Below are positions 42,052 to 51,049 of a stretch of 64,000 nt of DNA, in pieces (within the stretch, counting starts at the first letter, position 1; each line of letters begins with the position of its first letter). The DNA comes from SAR202 cluster bacterium bin127 (GTDB taxonomy: Bacteria; Chloroflexota; Dehalococcoidia; Lucifugimonadales; Lucifugimonadaceae). The DNA lies in contig MPNN01000002.1 in the NCBI GenBank assembly GCA_002239045.1, positions 186,001-250,000 of the forward strand, in the 5' to 3' direction. Under the pieces are notes generated by a model. The model made no database searches. It saw only the letters and a list, made by a program, of their open reading frames with translations, and was not told where the DNA came from. The position numbers and the translations under genes are program-made.

Positions 42052-44406
42052 ATGGTTTCGAAGACCATTTACATCCGCGGAATGACGTGTGCCGCGTGCG
42101 TTTCGCACGTTACCGAGGCGATAGCGTCGGTCCCGGGCGTCGACTCCGCCGATGTGTCGTTGGCGACCAATTCCGCCAATGTCAACTTCTCGGACGCGAA
42201 CACGGACACTTTGGAAAGTGGCGGCGAGATGTTCGGTGCCATCTCTGCAGCAGTGAGCGACGCAGGTTACGGCATCGATGTGTCGGCGAGGTCGGCGGAT
42301 GCGGCAGCTGATGCGTTGGGAAGCGGCCACGAATCTAGGTTCGAAGCGCAACGATCAGAGCTTGTGGCGGTTCGAAACGGTGCGATCGTGAGCATCGCGG
42401 CGATGGTGTCGATCATGATTGCGACGATGGCGCGGTCCGCGTTTGCGCCCGATGTTCCGGCTTATGCGCTGAATCTGCTGTTCTTGGTGGTCGCCACTCC
42501 GATCCAGTTGCGAATCGCCGCTCCCTTTTACAGATCGGCGTGGGCGGCTGCAAAACGCAAAACCTCCAACATGAACACGTTAGTCGTGGTCGGCACTTCG
42601 GTTGCGTTCGGGTACAGCGCTCTGGTGACGGTATCTCAGCTGATACTCGGTGATTCAACGTTGTGGTCTGATGCCGCGAGCTTCGTCGTACCGGAACATC
42701 ACATCGGGACATATTTCGAAGTGCCGGCGGCGATCATCGGGTTGGTTTCGTTGGGACGTTGGTTGGAGGGAAGGACCCGATTGCGAGCAGGTGAAGCGGT
42801 TCGGTTGCTGATTGAGTTGCAACCGCGCACGGCTCTTGTGGAGCGTGCCGACGGCGTCCAGGAGGTTGACATCGGAGATATCGAGGTCGGAGAAACGGTT
42901 GTGATTCGTCCCGGCGAACGAGTGCCTACAGATGCAAAAGTGATTGAAGGTGCCGCCGAGATCGACGAGTCGATGCTCACCGGTGAGAGCATGCCTGTGG
43001 TGAAGAAACCGGGTGACGCGATTTTTGCTGGGACGTTGAATATTGCGGCCGCTTGCAAGGCCAAAGTCGCAACGATAGGCGAGCGCACACTTCTCGCCCA
43101 AATCATCCGCCAAGTAGAGCGGGCCCAAGCAACTCGTGCACCTATTGAACGATTTGTTGACCGGGTGACGGCGAAGTTCGTGCCGGCTGTCCTTGTTGCA
43201 GGTTTGGTGTCGTTCCTATTCTGGCTCGTGGCGGCGCCGGACCCGTCATTACCGAACGCGTTGTTGATCTCGGTAACGGTTTTTGTGATCGCGTGTCCAT
43301 GCGCGCTGGGATTGGCGACACCAACAGCGGTGGTGGCCGGCATCGGTCGCGCCGCCGAGCACGGGATATTGATCAAAGACGCCACGACTCTCGAGCGAGC
43401 GGCGACCGTTGATGCCGTGGCGTTTGATAAGACTGGGACTCTGACCGCCGGAAAACCCCAAGTTGTCTCGATCCACGTCGACTCTACTTCCGCTCTTTCA
43501 GAAGACGAGGTTTTGAGCGTTGTTGCCGCGGTTGAGATCTATTCCGAGCACCCGGTAGCGACGGCGATCGTCAGCGAAGCGCGCCAACGTGGCCTCGTCC
43601 TCCCTGAATCTGAAGGTTTCCAATCGATTACTGGTCAGGGCGTGTACGCGTCGGTCAATGATCGAGTCGTCGCCGTGATGAATCCGTCAGCGATCTCACT
43701 CGATGCAGACAGCGAGATCTTCAACGCCGTCGAGCGGATCGAAGCAAACGCCCAAACACCGGTGTCGATCTCGATTGACGGGCAGCCGGTCGCCGCGATC
43801 GGACTGCAGGACGCCGTTCGCGACGATGCCATGTCAGCCGTCGTATCTCTACGCGAAATGAACGTCGAATCGCATCTCATTACAGGAGACCGAGCAGAGG
43901 TCGCGAAGGTCGTCGCGGAAGCTGTTGGAATCGAACACGTTGAAGCCCAAGTTTCGCCAATCGAAAAGGCTACTCGGGTGAGCGCACTATCTAATCAAGA
44001 CCGCAAAGTGGCAATGATCGGCGACGGCATCAACGACGGGCCGGCACTTGCGGCCGCGCATGTAGGAGTCGCGATGGCCAGTGGTTCCGACATCGCAATC
44101 GAGTCGGCGGATGTGACGTTGGTCAACAATGAACCGACCGCAGTACCGCGCTTGATTTCGATAAGCCGGGCAACGGTGCGGGTGATCCGGCAAAACCTGT
44201 TCTGGGCGTTCGCGTATAACGTGGTTCTCATTCCAATTGCCGCGGGAGTGTTGCATCCAGTATTCGCGAATTCTCCGCCGCCCGAATATCTCCGAATGAT
44301 CATCAGCGAAAGCGGATTCCTTAGCCCAGTCGCTGCTGCCGCGGCGATGGCGCTCTCGTCATTGTCGGTGTCTTTGAATGCTCTAAGGTTGAGGCGCGGA
44401 ACTTAG
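42052..44406 (+). CDS. copA: Copper-translocating P1B-type ATPase
   Basis: The 784-residue protein has one N-terminal heavy-metal domain with GMTCAACVSH (C13/C16). It has the intramembrane CPC (C415-P-C417) in VIACPCALGLATPT, the phosphorylation site DKTGT (D459), the TGES loop (MLTGES) and GDGINDGPAL. CPC with a GMTCAAC metal-binding domain points to Cu(I). It exports copper from the cytoplasm using ATP. A glutaredoxin gene follows 30 nt downstream on the same strand. The product contains the usual eight-helix core. Confidence 0.92.
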   Translation: MVSKTIYIRGMTCAACVSHVTEAIASVPGVDSADVSLATNSANVNFSDANTDTLESGGEMFGAISAAVSDAGYGIDVSARSADAAADALGSGHESRFEAQRSELVAVRNGAIVSIAAMVSIMIATMARSAFAPDVPAYALNLLFLVVATPIQLRIAAPFYRSAWAAAKRKTSNMNTLVVVGTSVAFGYSALVTVSQLILGDSTLWSDAASFVVPEHHIGTYFEVPAAIIGLVSLGRWLEGRTRLRAGEAVRLLIELQPRTALVERADGVQEVDIGDIEVGETVVIRPGERVPTDAKVIEGAAEIDESMLTGESMPVVKKPGDAIFAGTLNIAAACKAKVATIGERTLLAQIIRQVERAQATRAPIERFVDRVTAKFVPAVLVAGLVSFLFWLVAAPDPSLPNALLISVTVFVIACPCALGLATPTAVVAGIGRAAEHGILIKDATTLERAATVDAVAFDKTGTLTAGKPQVVSIHVDSTSALSEDEVLSVVAAVEIYSEHPVATAIVSEARQRGLVLPESEGFQSITGQGVYASVNDRVVAVMNPSAISLDADSEIFNAVERIEANAQTPVSISIDGQPVAAIGLQDAVRDDAMSAVVSLREMNVESHLITGDRAEVAKVVAEAVGIEHVEAQVSPIEKATRVSALSNQDRKVAMIGDGINDGPALAAAHVGVAMASGSDIAIESADVTLVNNEPTAVPRLISISRATVRVIRQNLFWAFAYNVVLIPIAAGVLHPVFANSPPPEYLRMIISESGFLSPVAAAAAMALSSLSVSLNALRLRRGT

Positions 44407-44436
44407 CGACTGGATCCAACGGGTATAATCCGAACC

Positions 44437-44688
44437 ATGCCAACCAAAGAACCAACCCGCGACAAGGCAGTCGTCTATACCCATCCAACCTGCGGGTACT
44501 GCGACATGCTCAAGTCGGAACTGGTAACCAAGGGCATCGATTACGAAGAGATCGATGTATCTAAGCAACCGCAAATGTGGGACGAGGTCGAGCGGCTTTC
44601 GGGCGGTGACCGCATTACTCCTGTTCTCGTCACCGCTGACGGTGAAGTTGAGATAGGTTACAAGGGCATCGGCTGCAACTACGGGTAG
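44437..44688 (+). CDS. Glutaredoxin family protein
   Basis: The 83-residue protein is a thioredoxin-fold domain with the redox motif CGYC (C19/C22) in VVYTHPTCGYCDMLKSEL, the cis-proline in RITPVLVT, and a final GIGCNYG. It reduces disulfides or glutathione mixed disulfides in the cytoplasm. It starts 30 nt after the copper ATPase stop, so the two may be co-transcribed and work in thiol/copper homeostasis. Confidence 0.85.
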   Translation: MPTKEPTRDKAVVYTHPTCGYCDMLKSELVTKGIDYEEIDVSKQPQMWDEVERLSGGDRITPVLVTADGEVEIGYKGIGCNYG

Positions 44689-44782
44689 AATGCCGCCCGT
44701 TTGACCTCTTTACTGGTAAACCACATCGGTAGGTTGTGCTTTGTGTCCTGGATCGTCCCTTGACGCGTTCAGTGCATAAACT

Positions 44783-46297
44783 ATGCCCATGCGCGTGGCG
44801 TTAGGCATAGATCTTGGTTCAACTTCGGTGACGGTCGTTGCGGTTCGTGTCGATGATGGCGGAGCCGAGATGGTCGCTTCACTTTCTGCGCCCAACGATG
44901 CTGAGACTACCTCGGCACACGATCGAGTTATTGGCAGATCGGAATGGGACATCGAAGCGATGGTCGCGCGCGTTGTCCGAACCGTTGACGAGTTGCGTTC
45001 GGGATTGGATTTTGATGAGGTGGTCGCTATCGGGGTTACCGGACAGCAACAGGGTTGCCAGCTTTTGGATTCTGACGGTTCACCAATCGGGCCGTTTATC
45101 GCTTGGCAGGACCAGCGATGCAAAGACGTAGTTGACGGCGATGGTGGTGATTTCTTGGGTTTGATGGCATCCAAGGGCGGAGCGACACGAAGGGGTGCGG
45201 GATTGCCGTCGTTCAGAGATGCGGGATGTCCGATCGTAACTGGATACACGGCCCCGACCTTGTTTTGGTTGGACTACATGGGCATGATGCCTTCTAACGC
45301 CGAGGCGGCTATCACTGCGCCAGAATTCCTGGCGCACAAGTTAGTTGGCTCCAAGCGGCCGGTGACTGACGCAACCGACGCAGCTGGTTGGGGCGTTCTC
45401 AATGTTCCCAAGCGCGACTGGAATGATGAGTTGATCGGTGAACTCGAAATCGGCCGTGGATTGTTTCCGGAGATCGTGGATTCGTGCACCGTTATCGGTG
45501 GGTTGACGGACGAACTTAGCGGTCTGACTGGCATACGGCCAGGGACGCCTGTATCCGTCCCATCTGGCGATCATCAATGTGCGTTTGTCGGTGCGGTCGA
45601 TGACGCGAATGACACGGTGGCGATCAACATTGGGACGGGTGGGCAAGCGACGGTATTCCTAGGGGATTTGTCGTCGCTGAAGCGGGATCCAAGCGATGGT
45701 TCGATCGATCACGGATGGTTGGAGCTTCGTCCGCATGTTGAGAGCGGTTTTCTTTTGGCTGGTGTCGGTGTGGTTGGTGGACGGACATTTCGTGCGTTGA
45801 AGGACTTTTTCGTGCGGACGGCACAAACCGTGTTCGACGTCGACGACGTAGATGAAGACAGGGTCTATGAGAGACTCGCGATACTTGCTGAAGCGGTTTT
45901 AACCGATCAAACTACTGACGCTATGACTTCATCTGCACTCTTCACGGGATCACGCGAACGTCCGGATGCTCGCGGTACGTTCTCTGGCATAACACCGGGC
46001 AATTTCACGCCTGCTTCCATGACTCTGGCGGTATTCCGTTCGATGGCGTCGGAACTCGCAAAGTCGTATCGAAGCGCGATCGATCTGGGAGCCGGAACCA
46101 GAGAAAGGATCGTCGGTTCAGGTAATGGATTGCGCCTTAATGCGGCTCTAAGACAGTGTTTGGAGGAGGCGTTTGGTGGACCGATATCGATCGGCAAGGT
46201 TCGGGAAGAGGCGGCAGTAGGAGCAGCTCTCACGGGAGCTGTCGCTGTTGGGATTTATCCTGACATCGGCCACGCTAGCAGGGTACTCATGAGATGA
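44783..46297 (+). CDS. FGGY-family carbohydrate kinase
   Basis: The 504-residue length fits the FGGY family. Visible elements are the phosphate-1 loop ALGIDLGSTSVTVVAV, ITGQQQG-type VAIGVTGQQQGC, FIAWQDQR, and the second phosphate loop INIGTGGQATVFLG. The GQQQGC.LLD and WQDQR phrases are closer to sedoheptulokinase than to xylulokinase or glycerol kinase, so a seven-carbon or similar sugar is possible. ATG 44783 or 44789 may be used. The stop overlaps the ATG of the DUF3179 gene (ATGA), so the two are translationally coupled, although no functional link is known. Confidence 0.82.
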   Translation: MPMRVALGIDLGSTSVTVVAVRVDDGGAEMVASLSAPNDAETTSAHDRVIGRSEWDIEAMVARVVRTVDELRSGLDFDEVVAIGVTGQQQGCQLLDSDGSPIGPFIAWQDQRCKDVVDGDGGDFLGLMASKGGATRRGAGLPSFRDAGCPIVTGYTAPTLFWLDYMGMMPSNAEAAITAPEFLAHKLVGSKRPVTDATDAAGWGVLNVPKRDWNDELIGELEIGRGLFPEIVDSCTVIGGLTDELSGLTGIRPGTPVSVPSGDHQCAFVGAVDDANDTVAINIGTGGQATVFLGDLSSLKRDPSDGSIDHGWLELRPHVESGFLLAGVGVVGGRTFRALKDFFVRTAQTVFDVDDVDEDRVYERLAILAEAVLTDQTTDAMTSSALFTGSRERPDARGTFSGITPGNFTPASMTLAVFRSMASELAKSYRSAIDLGAGTRERIVGSGNGLRLNAALRQCLEEAFGGPISIGKVREEAAVGAALTGAVAVGIYPDIGHASRVLMR

Positions 46298-47886
46298 ACA
46301 GCAAAAACATCGTGTTAGTCGTCGCGCTTTTTGGAGCGTTGGCGGTATTGGCGGTGATTCTGCTCGTGTCGATGTCTTGGGTGGCGGATCGGAGTTCGAC
46401 AGCAACAGTCGCGAGTCCGACCCCGGCTCTGGCCGATGTGTTTACGATCGTTACTTCTACGGAGACCACAGCAAAAACGGAACCGACGGTGCCGCCGACG
46501 CGGACGCCGGTACCCTACAACTCGAACACGATGATGTACCTGGTGTTCGCGGGTTTCGACTTATCGCCGGGTTTCGGGCCGTTGAACACTCGGACGTTAG
46601 ACGCGTTTGAGAGGATTCGGGAGGAGAAGGACACGTCGCAGGTTCGCGTGATCCTAGAATCGCTTCGGAATTATTTTTCGCGCGACATTATCACCGCTGC
46701 GATAGTGACTTTAGCGGATTTGACGGGGCAGGCAGCTTTCGGTGACGACTGGAAGGCGTGGTCGGAATGGGTTGGAAGACATAGCGAAGAGTACCCTGTG
46801 CCGTCGGAGTACGGCGAGTGGAAGATCAACTACCTGCGGCAGATCGACGGGCGCTTCGGTGCGTTTCTGTCCCCAGCTCTGAACGGCAAGACGAATGTGG
46901 ATCTGACGGAGATCGAGTGGGGCGGAGTCATCCCCGACGGCATACCGCCACTTGAAAATCCGGCACATGTCAACGTCGACGATGAAGGAGCGGAATATTT
47001 GGAGGATGATGAGCGGGTGATCGGAGTTTCGATCAATGGCGAGCACCGGGCGTATCCGTTGCGGATCGTGAATGCGCACGAGTTGGTGAATGATGTTCTC
47101 GGAGGTGAGCCGTTATCGCTCACGTGGTGAACGCTTTGCAACAGCGCGATCGGGTATCGCGCCTACATCAATGGGGAGCCAACGACGTTCGGAACGTCGG
47201 GATTGCTCTTCCGCAGCAACAAGGTGATGTATGACCGGGCGACACGTTCTTTGTGGCACCAGTTCACAGGTACTCCGATTGTCGGGGAACTAGCCGGGAG
47301 TGGAATTGAACTCGGATACTTCGCAACCGCTAGAACCACTTGGGGAGATTGGCGAGCGGAGCATCCGGATACGACGGTGATTACACGTGAAGGTGCACTT
47401 TACACCGCGCGGTTTTATACGCACGAAGACGACGATAAATCCATTTACTTCGCATACCGCGCCGATCCTGAGACGATGTTCCCGATCGCGTACCGGGATG
47501 ACGAGTTGGCGCCTAAAGCAGAGGTGTTGGGTGTAATTCTGGACGGTGTTGAAAAGGCGTATCCGATTGGGCTGTTGCGCCAGGAACGGATCGTTCACGA
47601 CAGCATTGGCGACGTGGAAGTCGTGGTTATTGCTTCGGCAACGTCTTCTGACGCTCATATTTTTGAAAATCCGGATGGTCTGGAATTCCGATTGCCAGAT
47701 GACGCGCTTGAGGCCGGGTTCCCTGACAAGGTTTTAGACAACAACGGCAAGGAATGGGAAGTTAGCCGAGAGAGGCTAACAGACTCTGAAGACGCGTCGT
47801 CCGTGTTGGAGGTCGTCCCTTCGAATGTCTCGTTCTGGTTTGGATGGTTCGCGTTCCATCGTGGGACGGAGTTGTATGGGCGGTGA
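46294..47886 (+). CDS. DUF3179 protein, probable selenoprotein (in-frame TGA = Sec279)
   Basis: The N-terminus is a membrane anchor or signal (KNIVLVVALFGALAVLAVILLVSMSW) followed by a Thr/Pro linker, so the rest is extracytoplasmic. From about residue 245 the DUF3179 domain follows (GVSINGEHRAYPLRIVNAHE, VNDVLGGEPLSLTW). A TGA at 47128-47130 then stands where the family has the first Cys of C-x-x-C. The frame continues TLCNSAIGYRAYINGE, then FGTSGLLFRSNKVMYDRATR, with the domain complete to TAG-free codon 530. There is no other stop in 252 codons. Reading TGA as Sec gives U279-T-L-C282, a redox-type motif. A hairpin that fits a bacterial SECIS follows. The alternative is a sequencing error (TGC to TGA) or a recent nonsense mutation. 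It is coupled to the FGGY kinase upstream. The function of DUF3179 is unknown. Confidence 0.7.
47131..47162 (+). promoter_or_regulatory. Candidate bacterial SECIS element
   Basis: GCGCGAT (47144-47150) pairs perfectly with ATCGCGC (47156-47162) around the loop CGGGT. The stem is 7 bp, the loop has G at position two, and 20 nt separate the TGA from the loop. These agree with the general rules for bacterial SECIS hairpins (small apical loop with a G in its first two positions, roughly 16-37 nt after the UGA). The rules are quoted from general knowledge; no folding program was run. Confidence 0.6.
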
Positions 47887-47957
47887 TGCTAACCGTTGGG
47901 TTCTGAGACATTCATGCCGAACGATTAGACGATTTGGCAAGGCGACTGGCTATCTGC

Positions 47958-48107
47958 ATGGAACGTATTTACGATGCCGGCCTAGAGACGGCCATCTACG
48001 AAACTCGCGAACTTGAATTGGAGGTTGAGATGCGCGACATAGGGTCGCTCGGGGATGGAGACGGTTGCGTCTGTGAGCCTCGGCCGCCCTTGATGTCAGT
48101 GGCGTGA
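47958..48107 (+). CDS. Possible 49-residue protein
   Basis: The frame from ATG 47958 reads MERIYDAGLETAIYETRELE followed by LEVEM and a Gly/Pro-rich end. The reading frame extends upstream without a start through LDDLARRLAICMERIYD and looks helical. No ribosome site is obvious, and it could be the end of a decayed gene. It occupies most of the 226-bp gap between DUF3179 and the minus-strand gene. Confidence 0.25.
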   Translation: MERIYDAGLETAIYETRELELEVEMRDIGSLGDGDGCVCEPRPPLMSVA

Positions 48108-48113
48108 CGAATC

Positions 48114-48845
48114 CTAGACGCCGTGTTCATCGACCAATTGCCGATCTATGGCCCTACGTGGATCTGTGGGCGCAGCACTGCTTCGTCTGGTTAGCTGTCG
48201 CGACGCTGGGCCGAGCAGAATCCGCATGAGAGCGACTTGGCCAGGCGGAGGGTAGAAATCACCCCATAGACGCCAGCAGCGGTCGCACCTGCCATGCGGC
48301 GTATCCTCCAGTCGGATTTTGACCTTACAGATGATGCAACGGTTCGCCGCCGACCGCGCTACGCCGCATTGGATGTCGACGCACTCTATGCGGGTGTTTC
48401 GCTCCAAGAGTTTCGTCTTCATCCAACGCATTATCAGGTCTCGCCCTTTTCTACTGGCTAGGACGTCGACCTCGACCGCTAGGGCGTTAATGCCGTAGAT
48501 GCCGCTCTCCCAGTCCGGTGTCTTCAACGAATAGACACCCACCTCAACGATCAGATCGACGCTCACGCTGCCGAGCCGTACGGCGAGCGGACCGCGGACG
48601 ATACGACCTTTGATAAGGATGTCGAAAACTCGACCGCGATAGCGGAACTCGGTCACGGACCGTTCTACGATGAATTCGTTGCCCCCAGGAAGCATCAACC
48701 GTTCGCTGGTGGCGATCGCTGCCTGGATCTTGTCGTGCACTGTCACCGCATCCGCCTCGTCAACGACGCTTGTGCTCCTTGGACAACCACCGCTCTGCTG
48801 CTCTCGCATATTGCCAAAAGCGGTTTGTTCGTCTAGCGCAGTCAT
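48114..48845 (-). CDS. Hypothetical protein with a cysteine-pair knuckle
   Basis: This 243-residue protein has an N-terminal region of polar sequence, a central beta-rich block (RGPLAVRLGSVSVDLIVEVG, GIYGINALAVEVDVLASRKG) and a C-terminal zinc-knuckle-like stretch CIICKVKI...GRCDRCWRLWGDF, with two CxxC pairs about 14 residues apart. The tail is Arg/Ser-rich. The family is not recognised. A nucleic-acid or zinc-binding role is suggested only by the cysteines. It is divergent from nothing obvious; the neighbours on the minus strand are alcohol dehydrogenases. Confidence 0.45.
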   Translation of the reverse strand: MTALDEQTAFGNMREQQSGGCPRSTSVVDEADAVTVHDKIQAAIATSERLMLPGGNEFIVERSVTEFRYRGRVFDILIKGRIVRGPLAVRLGSVSVDLIVEVGVYSLKTPDWESGIYGINALAVEVDVLASRKGRDLIMRWMKTKLLERNTRIECVDIQCGVARSAANRCIICKVKIRLEDTPHGRCDRCWRLWGDFYPPPGQVALMRILLGPASRQLTRRSSAAPTDPRRAIDRQLVDEHGV

Positions 48846-48995
48846 GCCACACAGGTTAACAGCGGTCGTTACGAATCCCGATCATCACCTGCCGTTGATC
48901 GAGAACCGTCCGGATTCTCGACTCAGTTAGGGAATATCCGCTCGCAATCCGATTCCGTCATCCTCACACGGTCCTCGTCAGTGAATACTCGTTTA

Positions 48996-50003
48996 TCAAC
49001 CGTTTGGTTTGATGGCGAATTTGATGCCTAGGCCTTCGGCGGATGCGGTGATCGCTTCGGGTAAGTCGGCTAGAGGGTAGCAGCCGGAGATCACGTTTTC
49101 GAGGTTTAGTTTTGCGAGTTCGCTTGGGACGCGGTGGGTGACGTCGCCTTGTCGGAAAGCTCCGATGAGTTTGATTTCTCGGAAGTGCATGTCGTACAGA
49201 TCGACGGGGAGCGGTGATCCTTCCGGGCTGACGCCGATCATGAGGGTCTGGCCGCGGGGTTTTGTGGAGTTGACGCAGGTGGCGACGAGTTCGGGCTTGC
49301 CGACGGCTTCGGCGGTTACGCTGAAGCCGCGTCCGTTGTCTGTGACGTCCGCGACAACCTCCGAAAGAGGTACATCGTTGGGGTCGTGGAGGATGTCGGC
49401 TCCGAACTGCTTGGCCATATCGCGTCGGATCTTGACCGGTTCCGAAACGACGAGCGTTTCGACGCCGTGGGACTTCAAGAAAGCGGCGGTGAAGAGGCCC
49501 ATGATGCCAGCGCCGATGACGAGGCCGGTAGCACGGTACGGGATGTCAAGCATTTCGACACCCGATAGACAACACGCAGCCGGTTCGGTCAGAGCGGCGG
49601 TCTCCAAATCGAGCGTCTCCGGTATCTCAACGGCAGACCGCGATGCGACGGCGGCGTATTGGGCGAAGTAGCCGTTGGATATCATTGGCTGGTTTTCGCA
49701 GCGGCATACGCTCCAGTTTCGGCAATGCCAGCACTCGTAGCAGCTCGCCGGATGGTTGACGCACACGCGCTGGCCGATACGATCCTTGGAGACCCCATCG
49801 CCGACTTCGACGATGATGCCGGAACTTTCGTGACCCAGTATCTGTGGCGGATCTTTCGGAAACAGGCCTTGGGTTACATGGACGTCGGTGCCGCAGATCC
49901 CGGTGGTGTCGATTTCTACGACTACGTAACCAGGGGAAGGTTCGGGGTCGGGAATGTCGTCGAGGGTGAAATGGGCACCGCCGTGCCAGGTCTGAGCCTT
50001 CAT
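48996..50003 (-). CDS. Zinc-dependent alcohol dehydrogenase (third of a tandem set)
   Basis: The 335-residue protein is a medium-chain dehydrogenase. The catalytic zinc site is in TTGICGTDVH and LGHESSG. The structural zinc cysteines are spaced C-x2-C-x2-C-x7-C in CYECWHCRNWSVCRC. The NAD site is GLVIGAGIMGLFTAAFLKS. It is closely related to the two genes upstream on the same strand. It probably oxidises a polyol or sugar alcohol; the substrate is unknown. Its position next to a mannonate-dehydratase-like gene suggests sugar-acid catabolism. Confidence 0.85.
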   Translation of the reverse strand: MKAQTWHGGAHFTLDDIPDPEPSPGYVVVEIDTTGICGTDVHVTQGLFPKDPPQILGHESSGIIVEVGDGVSKDRIGQRVCVNHPASCYECWHCRNWSVCRCENQPMISNGYFAQYAAVASRSAVEIPETLDLETAALTEPAACCLSGVEMLDIPYRATGLVIGAGIMGLFTAAFLKSHGVETLVVSEPVKIRRDMAKQFGADILHDPNDVPLSEVVADVTDNGRGFSVTAEAVGKPELVATCVNSTKPRGQTLMIGVSPEGSPLPVDLYDMHFREIKLIGAFRQGDVTHRVPSELAKLNLENVISGCYPLADLPEAITASAEGLGIKFAIKPNG

Positions 50004-50028
50004 GTCGAAATTCCTTGATTGTTGGGGT

Positions 50029-51024
50029 TTAACCGTTTGGTTTGATTACGAACTTGACACCCAGACCTTCCGCCGAGGCGGTGATCGCGTCCGGCAGTTC
50101 GGCGAGTGGATAGCGACCCGAGATCACGTTTTCGAGATTGAGCTTCGTCAATTCATTCGGCACCCGATGGAACACGTCCCCGCGACCCATCGAACCCATC
50201 AACTTGATCTCGCGGAAGTGCATGTCGTAGAGATCGACTGGCAGCGATGATCCCTCCGGACTGACGCCGATCATCAGCGTCTGGCCGCGGGGTTTTGTGG
50301 CGTTGACGCAAACGGCGACGAGTTCCGGTTTGCCGACCGCTTCGGCGGTGACATCGAAACCGCGACCTTCGTCGGTGACGTCAGCGATGACCTCTGACAG
50401 CGGGACGTCGCGGGGATCGTGCAGGATGTCGGCCCCGAACTGCGTCGCTATTTCTCGGCGTACTGTTACCGGCTCAGACACCACCAGTGTCTCGACCCCG
50501 TGTGACTTCATGAATGCGGCTGTGAACAGACCCATGACGCCGGCACCGATGACCAGACCCGTTGAGCGGTAAGGGATGTCGAGCAACTCGACCCCTGCCA
50601 GACAGCACGACGCTGGTTCCGTAAGTGCCGCAGTCTCGATATCGAGATCATCCGGCAGCGCGATAGCGGCCCGGGCGTCGAGGCCGATGTACTCCGCGTA
50701 CATGCCGTCCGAGGACTCCTGAGCGACCTCGCAACGGAAGGTGTTCCAGTTCCGACAGCTCCAGCACTCGTTGCATTGCGCCTTGCGGTTCACCGCCACT
50801 CGCTGACCTACCCGGTCCTTGGTGACTCCCTCGCCGACTTCTACGATCACACCAGAGCCCTCGTGTCCCAGTATCTGCGGCGGATACCACGGGAAGAGTC
50901 CCTGCGTGGCGTGCACGTCCGTTCCGCATATCCCCGTCGTGTCCATCTTGACTACCACGAACCCCGGCTCCGGCACATCGTCAAGAGTGAATCGGTTTCC
51001 GCCTTGCCAGGTCATCGCCTTCAT
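50029..51024 (-). CDS. Zinc-dependent alcohol dehydrogenase (second of a tandem set)
   Basis: I chose ATG 51024 (MKAMTWQGGNRFTLDD, 331 residues), which matches the starts of the two paralogs; an upstream frame extension is unconserved. Catalytic zinc ligands are in TTGICGTDVH and LGHEGSG, structural cysteines in CNECWSCRNWNTFRC, and NAD site GLVIGAGVMGLFTAAF. Relative to its paralogs it has a four-residue deletion near residue 19 (VPEPGFVVVKMD). It lies 25 nt from each neighbour and is probably part of one transcript. Confidence 0.85.
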   Translation of the reverse strand: MKAMTWQGGNRFTLDDVPEPGFVVVKMDTTGICGTDVHATQGLFPWYPPQILGHEGSGVIVEVGEGVTKDRVGQRVAVNRKAQCNECWSCRNWNTFRCEVAQESSDGMYAEYIGLDARAAIALPDDLDIETAALTEPASCCLAGVELLDIPYRSTGLVIGAGVMGLFTAAFMKSHGVETLVVSEPVTVRREIATQFGADILHDPRDVPLSEVIADVTDEGRGFDVTAEAVGKPELVAVCVNATKPRGQTLMIGVSPEGSSLPVDLYDMHFREIKLMGSMGRGDVFHRVPNELTKLNLENVISGRYPLAELPDAITASAEGLGVKFVIKPNG

Positions 51025-51049
51025 ATCGGACTTCCCAAGATTGTGATGA

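Noticed and set aside
46294-47130. DUF3179 as two separate genes (46294-47130 and 47203-47886)
   Set aside because: Both parts are in the same frame, the domain is continuous, and the second part would need a TTG start inside a conserved strand without a ribosome site; one TGA at a Cys position fits recoding better.
48893-48930. CGAGAA/TTCTCG hairpin as a terminator
   Set aside because: The stem is only 6 bp with a 9-nt loop and is not followed by a T-run on either strand.
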